The position numbers were made by a program, and so were the translations under genes. DNA of 25,741 nt from positions 1-25,741 of the forward strand of contig CAJVPP010000833.1 of the NCBI GenBank assembly GCA_910592005.1, given 5' to 3'. The notes under the pieces were generated by a model, which saw nothing but the letters and a program-made list of their open reading frames with translations, had not been told where the DNA came from and did not search any database. This document shows positions 19,581 through 25,741 of the stretch, piece after piece (positions within the stretch are counted from its first letter, which is position 1; each line of letters opens with the position of its first letter). Origin of the DNA: Funneliformis mosseae (lineage: Eukaryota > Glomeromycota > Glomeromycetes > Glomerales > Glomeraceae).

Positions 19581-22500
19581 TTACAAATGGTATTTTCTAT
19601 TAATTAGATTAATAATTAAATATTTTTTTGCATTTCATTAGGCTAAAGTTTGATAGTTAATTAGTACAAATCAACTTAAAATATAATGAATTAATATTAT
19701 ACAATCACGACTTTCTGGATAAAATTTGGTATACTATAATTCAACATTACATGTTTCTTTTTTGCTAAAATAATACTGCATATTTGGAGAACTTGCAAGT
19801 TTATACTAATGAATAAATATTAGAAAATATTCAGTCTTTCTAGATGGCAAATTGACCTTATATGTAAAATAATATTAGACTTGATCAGAATAACAATCGA
19901 CTGTATCATCATTTGTAATAAATTTGATCAAAATGTATAAAATTTTACATGTCACAAAGATATTAATGATCTAAAGATTTTAGAACTAATTTGATACCTT
20001 CTGAATTAATTCATTTTGACCTAAATTATTATACTATTTTCTGAATCCTTATCAAATAGCTTTTTAAAATCAAATATGTATAAGTTATATTGTAGTATTT
20101 AACTATCAAATTAAGCATTTTGCTTGAAATAATTATATTATTGAATAATAGTTTAAGGAATTCGCTAGGAAATAGTTCATTACCAGTAATATTTAATTCC
20201 TTAATATTTTGTGAATTTATCTAAAATTGATGGATTTTGTCAGAAGAAAATTTATCTGTATTTGAAAGAAAACTAATTGAAGGCTGATTATCTAGCAATT
20301 TAAGCCCTTTTACCTTAATACCACTGAACTTTTAATACTATTAATTTGAATATCAAACATCAATCGACACATTAGCTCAAATTTGATTTTTCTATTATTA
20401 TTCAGTAAAAAATCTAAAAATCATTTATAAATTAGTAAGCTGATTTATTCAAGAAATTTTCAAAAAATAATTACCTAATATTCCATTCATACGTTCAAAA
20501 GAAAAATATTAAAATGCATATAACAAATCATAATCTCTTGAGCAATAATATAAATGAAAAGAAAAGTGAAGATTTAGCATGATTTTATTATACCTGTGAT
20601 TATTTTCAATCAACTTCACCATCTTAATTAGTCTTCAATGTGCTTCATATAATAGATCTGATTCTACAATCTGGTTTATTAAAATTATACAAATCCTTAC
20701 GAAATGTATAAGAATCTTTCTATTTACAATTGAAAAATGTTCTTAAAGTAAAATAGTAGTATATATAGTAAAATATATTCACTACTGATCAGTTGTAAAA
20801 TTAGAAAATCCTTCTTCTTCATGAATTTTACCTAGAATTCAACCCAGATCAGAAGGAATCTGAAACTCGTTCATCTTTTTCTAAATCTTATTCAAAGAAT
20901 TTGATATCAAAATTCCTTTATTGATCCAGATTCATTTTACTATCCATTGTGTAATATCTAAAAATAGGCAATGCATTAGATCGATTGTGATATATTTTAT
21001 AGGATCAAAATATGATAAATGTAATAATTCAAACTATCTTATGCTACTTTGCTTTACAAAACATTTTTGTAAAGCATTTGAATTGTAGCATCTCCATTCT
21101 AACGCATTTCGATGATGCTCAATTGGATCTCACATAATGAACCAATTATTGATATTATCTATTCTGATAAAATTATGCTAATGATTTTCATAATTTATTT
21201 TCTTTTCACAATTATGATATGATACTAAGGTTAAAATATATCTACATATTTTTTAGTAACCGATACATCACATGAAATAAGAATTAAAGCTGCATGAATA
21301 TTCTTTCTTTTAGGATATTTATATATTTTATCTATTGTAAATCCATCTCAAAGTAATTCCAATTTATCTACAATTGGCACTAAATAATAATTTATTTTAT
21401 GTAAACTGACTTCGCTTGGTTTGAGTAAAAGATTAATAGTCAGTAAATTTTTATGTTTAAATCAAATATCACAAAGTAAATTGCATACAGTCAACTCTTG
21501 TTATAGCGAACTCTTGATATAACGAATTTTTTGAACAAATATAATAAAAATACTCTTGTTATAGCGAATTGGCCAATCAAATCTCTTAAAATCTTCACTA
21601 TAGCCTTATAGCGAAGTTGAGGTCTAGGACATAGAGTTCGTTATAACAAGAGTTGACTGTATAGTGGTATATATTACTCTAATGCTATAAACAGTACCAC
21701 TATATGGCTGAAACTAGTTGAGATTTAGCATTAATTCAAGATGAGAATCGATCACTTTATTTTGAAAAAAATTTGCTGAATCTTCTTATGAAGATTCTTT
21801 TAACGTTTACTATACTTCATTATTATATATATCAGTCATAATATTATCAAAATGCTGATAATTTGTCTATTATTTCAGACAAGTTTCAAAATTAGACTGA
21901 TAATATATAAAAGTAAGTTGTTATAAAATTCCAAAAAATGGAAAGATTAAATTAAATCAAATTAAAGTTTGATTTATCGATATGATTTTTTGAGATAAGA
22001 AAGTATTGCAAAATTGTATTTTATGAATTGATGAATTAGGAAATTCCATATGCTGACATTTCATTACAATCAGCATATTATTCTGTTAAAAATTCACTAC
22101 TTTCTGTTTTTGATACAGCTTATAACATTTGAAATAAGAAACGAAATGATGAAATTGGTTATTTAATCTAAATACTTTTTCATAAATTTTATTAACGCCT
22201 CAATTGCAGACTCTATAATATTGAATCTTATCTGAAATGACATGATCTAAAGTAAAATTCACAAAAATCAGTTATCAATTGATTCTGTATTTGGTGGATT
22301 TTGAAATAGCTCATAATCTGATAATGCATAATCTTCAAAAGTTTTAAAATCATCCTCTACAGAAATATCATCATCTTCAAATTCACCTGTAATATAATCT
22401 TCTTCAGTGATAAATTTTAAAGATTCTGAATGTTGATCAGCTTCTGTTTCAGGATTATCAGAAGAATTTATGTTAGATTTTAAACGATTTGTGTATTTTC

Positions 22501-22928
22501 TTAAATGTTTCTGAGGTAAAAAAATAGAATCAAAATCTTCTTGATATTCATCATCAGATTCATGTTCGACAATTTCAATAATCTGTTTAGTCAAAGTCGA
22601 TATTGACGATTTTTCATTTTGTCTTGTATTCTAAATTGATGAAATGTATTTGAAATAGAATTTTGTAAATCTTGATATCTAATTCTAGTATTATGAGAGG
22701 TTGATGGCCTAAAAATAAATATATTTTCTTCATTAGTTAAATTACTATTTGACCTACTTGTTCTTCTATAAGAAGGTATATTTGAAGATTGAAAAGTAAA
22801 ATATCTTCTTCATCGATTAATCTAGAAATCGATCTATTTCTTTTATGAGAAGATGTATTAAAAGATTGACTAGATGAATCATCATCATTATTACCACATA
22901 ATTTAGAAATCAACCTTTTTCAGTTCAT
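19581..22928 (-). pseudogene. Tnp2/Plavaka-like (CACTA superfamily) transposase pseudogene
   Basis: The start is probably ATG at 22928. The N-terminal part is Ser/Arg/Asp-rich and disordered. A long open acidic piece spans 22594-22268 (ESDDEYQEDFDSIFLPQK). Then come readable blocks in family order: KCQHMEFPN near 22055, a D-S-H-L-x-x-M-L-N-L-N block near 21740, CNLLCDI and HKINYYLVPIVDKLELL near 21480-21370, KYITIDLMHCLFLDITQWIV near 20990-20930, YFSFERMNGILG near 20490, and a C-terminal domain with NDDTVDCYSDQV, NLPSRKTE, ETCNVEL and FYPESRDCII near 19920-19700. These match the transposases of Plavaka/Tnp2 type seen in Rhizophagus and basidiomycetes (family recalled, not searched). Many stops, mostly at expected Trp codons, plus shifts disable it. 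A MITE at 21486-21661 interrupts it. Terminal inverted repeats of its element were not found. Confidence 0.65.
21486..21661. mobile_element. 172-bp pogo/Tc1-type MITE inserted in the Plavaka-like gene
   Basis: Inverted ends of 29 bp including the TA: the left is TACAGTCAACTCTTGTTATA (then GCGAACTCT), and the right in reverse complement is TACAGTCAACTCTTGTTATA (then ACGAACTCT), with a single difference. TA is duplicated at both sides. Inside, CTCTTGTTATAGCGAATT (near 21553) and GATATAACGAATTTTTTGA repeat the end motif. There is no coding capacity. Removing the element with one TA rejoins the host gene in frame. Confidence 0.9.
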
Positions 22929-23156
22929 TTTTATTTTATAATTAAAAAATTAAGAGGAAAATAAAATATCGAAATGAAGTTATTTTTGAAAATGATTTTA
23001 ATTGAATTTTATATTTTTTTAAAAAAATGCAGTAGTTTTATAAATATTTATATTATTATATTAAACTATTATTTTTCTTTTTTAGTAAGTATAAATAATT
23101 AAAAAAATTTCCTTTTTAAAATAATTGTAATGTTTATAATTATTTTTGTTAAGTTA

Positions 23157-23610
23157 TTTTGATGTAATGCATTGATAAATTGTTTCTGAATCTTGTATTG
23201 ATTTAATGCATAATGAAAGTATTGTTTCTGATTTACTTTAAGTGCATTTTGATCTAATGTATCGATAAATTATTTTCAAATATTGTATTGATTTAATGCA
23301 TAATAAAAGTATTATTTCTAATTTATTTTAAATGCATTTTGATTTAATGCATCGATAAATTATTTCTGAATCTTGTATTGATTTAATACATAATGAAAGT
23401 ATTATTTCTGATTTACTTAAGTGTGTTTTGATTTAATACATTGATAAATTATTTCTAATTTACTTTAAGTGCAATTTGATTTAATATATCGATAAATTGT
23501 TTCTGTTTACTTTAAGTCTTTTTTAATGCATAATCAAAGTATTATATTACATTGATAATTGTTTCTGATTTATTTTAAGTATTATATTAATTTAATATAT
23601 TATTTGATAT
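23157..23610. repeat. 90-bp tandem array, about five copies, dimeric unit
   Basis: Copies begin TTTTGATGTAATGCATTGAT at 23157, TTTTGATCTAATGTATCGAT at 23247, TTTTGATTTAATGCATCGAT at 23337 and TTTTGATTTAATACATTGAT at 23426, then shortened copies to about 23610. Each unit is itself two related halves of about 45 bp: TTGATTTAATGCATCGATAA and TTGATTTAATGCATAATGAA. There is no coding and no unique spacers, so it is a satellite-like array. Confidence 0.85.
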
Positions 23611-23835
23611 AACTATTTGAATTTATTTCTAGCATATATATGAAAATTTATATAAATAAACTTGATTTTTCCACTTCTTAAAAAAATAATTTCAACTTAA
23701 ACTTTATCTTTTTAAATCAAATTTTATCTCTACAATCAAATTTTTTCTTTTAATTTCTTCTTTTTACAATTTCTCTTTTCGCAAAATGCTACCAAAATGC
23801 TAAATAAAAAAATTATCACAAGAACAAAAAGAATA

Positions 23836-25099
23836 TACAGTAGCGGTCATAAGTATTTGACTGCCTCTAACTCTAGTTACAAGTAAGTAAATTCAAAATT
23901 TTTTTTTATTTAAAAAATACATAACTAACTAACTAAAATTAATATATTGTGTAGTCACCATCTAACTCTATAAGTGCAGTAATATATCTTTTCATACTAG
24001 CTATCAAATTCACAGTAAGTACAAATGATAATCAATTCTATTCTTTTGTAAGTTCCTTCTTTAACCCTCTAATTAATCAAATTTTTTTTTGTATATTAAT
24101 TTTCATTAACCTTCAAAAGTTTTCTATAGGGTTTTGGTCTGAAGATATTGATGGCTAAGAAAGTATCTCAATGCCATTTTTTTCCTTCCATTTTTTCACG
24201 ATTTTTGATCAATACTTTGGATTATTATCTTCTTGCAAGATCTAATCTATATTATCTTTACCAAAAAGTTTAGAGATAGAAGTCAGAAAACTCTGCTCAT
24301 AAACAGTACACATAAATTCAGCATTAAGGCTCTCTAAAAGTAAAATAGCTTATCAAATCCAGAAGCAGAAAAACATCCCAAACATGAACTTTGATGAATG
24401 CTTAACAGAATGAAATACTTGTTTTCTACCGGAAAATTGCCAAACCTTTTTTTTGATGTATATAATTGAAATGTACTCTTATCTATAAAAACAACTCAAT
24501 TCCAATCAAAATTTTTATGTTTTTTTACCCATTGCAACCTTTTCTTTTGATGGTCTTCTTTAAGTAAAGGTTTAGAAATTTTATTACTAAACTTTCCTTC
24601 AGACTTATAAAGATGTCGCTTTACTATTTTACACTAAACCTAACACCCCTTTCTTCCATTTTTTTTTGTATTTAAATAGCTGTTATATTATATTCTTTCT
24701 TTTTCATCTTTACAATCTTGTCATTTTATTTCGTGAATATTATACAAAGCTACTCTAGTCTTTTTGAAGTATTTAAGTCCTGATTTTCATGATATCTTTT
24801 AATCCAATAAATAGCTATAGACTTACTACAATATACCTTTTTAGCAATAAATCTAAACTAAATTTTAAACCAGCTGAGTGCTTACATAAAAAGACAATTT
24901 CATATAATTTCTCTAAAGAAAGTTCCATTTTTAAATAAAAGTTTAATGATCATCTAAATTTTTTTTTTGTATCATTAACACTTATAAATTTACAGATGAT
25001 CATGTATTGTATTATATTATATTTCTGAAAAATTTAAGAGTAATTATATAATAATTTTGGATGATATCGGGTAATCAAATACTTATGACTATTACTGTA
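23836..25099 (-). mobile_element. Second complete Tc1/mariner element (1264 bp)
   Basis: Ends: TACAGTAGCGGTCATAAGTA (then TTTGACTGCC) at 23836, and in reverse complement from 25099 TACAGTAATAGTCATAAGTA (then TTTGATTACC). They agree at about 25 of 30 positions, with TA at both borders. The element carries one transposase gene on the minus strand. It differs in ends and protein from the 15595-16848 element, so two Tc1 families are present. Confidence 0.88.
23939..24928 (-). pseudogene. Tc1 transposase (second family), disabled
   Basis: ATG at 24928 (MELSLEKLYEIVFLCKHSAG) starts an N-terminal DNA-binding region, followed by multiple stops and shifts. The catalytic core is readable: D in FIDKSTFQLY near 24460, D at 24229 (LQEDNNPK) and E at 24124 (QNPIENF), with 34 residues between the last two, as in DD34E Tc1 enzymes. 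Blocks between them (VKKWKEKNGIEILS) are intact. A Trp before ILQED is replaced by TAG, and another Trp before VVFIDK by TGA. The C-terminus reads YITALIELDGDYTIY before TAA at 23941. It would have mobilised the surrounding element; it is dead as read. Confidence 0.8.
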
Positions 25100-25451
25100 A
25101 GTTGAATTTTATCAATCAACCAGCCAATTTTTCAAATAATAACTGATTTTTTTTGTTTTTATATAATAGAATCTCAGTTACAAATAATACTAACAAAATG
25201 ACTCTAATGAAAAAAATTGGCTGATGAAAAGCTGGAACGTAAGTTAAATTTTATTAATCAACCAGCCAATTTTTCAAATGAAAACTGATTTTTTTTGTTT
25301 TTATATAATAGAATCTCAGTCATAAATAATACTAATAAAATGCTTCTAACAAAAAAATCAACCGATAAAGAACCAGAACATAAGTTAAATTTTATCAATT
25401 AATTAGCCAATTTTTCAAACGTTAACCAATTTTTTTGCTTTTCTATAATAG
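25097..25451 (+). repeat. 142-bp exon-intron tandem array
   Basis: Units begin GTAAGTTGAATTTTATCAAT at 25097, GTAAGTTAAATTTTATTAAT at 25239 and ATAAGTTAAATTTTATCAAT at 25380 (last unit partial). Each has an intron-like half (GTAAGTT...CCAGCCAATTTTTCAAA...TATATAATAG) and an exon-like half (AATCTCAGT...AATAATACTAA...AAAATG...AGAAC). The third donor has G changed to A. An earlier, diverged partial copy lies at about 23785-23835, to the left of the Tc1 element. Confidence 0.75.
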
Positions 25452-25741
25452 AAAAAAGACAAAAACGTGTTCATACAATATCATCTGAGGATAAACTGAT
25501 TGTTTTAGATTGTAAGTTAGTTATAATATAATATTATTTTTATATTAATACTAAATAACTTTTTAAATTATAGACGTAGATTTAGGAGAAATGCAAAGAT
25601 AATATAAGAAAATTTGGCTTCCATCAAAATTTTGATGATAACTAATGGCAAGTACTTTAGCTGTTGTTAGTGATAATCCATTTGCGCAACTAAATGACTG
25701 TGCCAACTAACGTCACCAATGATCACCAGGAAAATCGTGAT
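25452..25741 (+). pseudogene. 5' part of a helix-turn-helix-like gene, runs off the window
   Basis: A short exon at 25452-25511 (KRQKRVHTISSEDKLIVLD) joins across a 62-bp intron (GTAAGTTAG...AAATTATAG, 25512-25573) in phase 1 to YVDLGEMQR. Coding then shifts frame to KFGFHQNFDDN and again to ASTLAVVSDNPFAQLN. The basic run, S-S-E-D-K-L-x-V-L-D-Y and K-F-G-F-H resemble the start of a psq/CENP-B-like helix-turn-helix of transposases, but this is weak. Shifts and stops suggest decay. The array upstream may be its duplicated first exons. Confidence 0.35.

Noticed and set aside
23157..23610. Regularly spaced repeats resembling a CRISPR array
   Set aside because: Units are contiguous 90-bp tandem repeats without unique spacers, and the sequence is eukaryotic.
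1..25741. tRNA, rRNA or other structured RNA genes
   Set aside because: No cloverleaf with tRNA A/B boxes and no rRNA-like GC-richer conserved stretch could be found by eye; a covariance-model scan was not possible.

Overview
The window looks like a piece of an arbuscular-mycorrhizal fungal genome (Glomeromycota, Rhizophagus-like). It is very A+T-rich and has short GT-AG introns. The protein families are those typical of such genomes: a Crinkler-type NTPase/nuclease, an origin-binding-protein-like helicase-primase, Tnp2/Plavaka-like and Tc1/mariner transposases. No gene in the window appears intact. It is best read as a repeat graveyard, a nest of dead mobile elements and pseudogenes. The organism assignment is inferred from family resemblance, not from a database search.

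Layout. 1-831 (-): remnant tentatively of a Crypton-like tyrosine recombinase. 1090-1713 (+): unknown remnant with two similar Cys/His modules. 1735-5040 (-): decayed helicase-primase related to the UL9/OriBP superfamily, with several helicase motifs still readable. 5180-6560: tandem repeats, a 285-bp foldback element and a short-repeat cluster. 6850-8150 (+): possible very old copia-type retroelement. 8540-8700 and 9656-9817: small inverted-repeat (MITE-like) elements. 10503-11554 (+): N-terminal half of a DDE transposase. 11646-14212 (-): Crinkler-type gene with an N-terminal SAM-like domain, a P-loop NTPase and a restriction-nuclease-like C-terminus. It is the best preserved gene but is broken by stops, a frameshift and a 241-bp internal duplication.

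14471-15193: a 723-bp element with inverted ends and no transposase. 15595-16848: a complete Tc1/mariner element with a dead transposase. 17476-17970: probable solo LTR; a second, weaker candidate lies near 18509-19132. 19581-22928 (-): Tnp2/Plavaka-like transposase pseudogene split by a 172-bp MITE at 21486-21661. 23157-23610: 90-bp tandem array. 23836-25099: a second complete Tc1 element (-), inserted in a 142-bp exon-intron tandem array. This array leads into the 5' part of a gene with a helix-turn-helix-like segment that runs off the window end.

The insertion order can be partly read. The MITE entered the Plavaka-like gene and the second Tc1 entered the tandem array; in both cases removing the insert plus one TA restores a sensible sequence. 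A recurring theme is loss of tryptophan codons to stops (TGG to TAG or TGA) in unrelated elements, which points to C:G-to-T:A decay. The genes do not form a pathway; the main interaction is transposon nesting around one effector-like gene.
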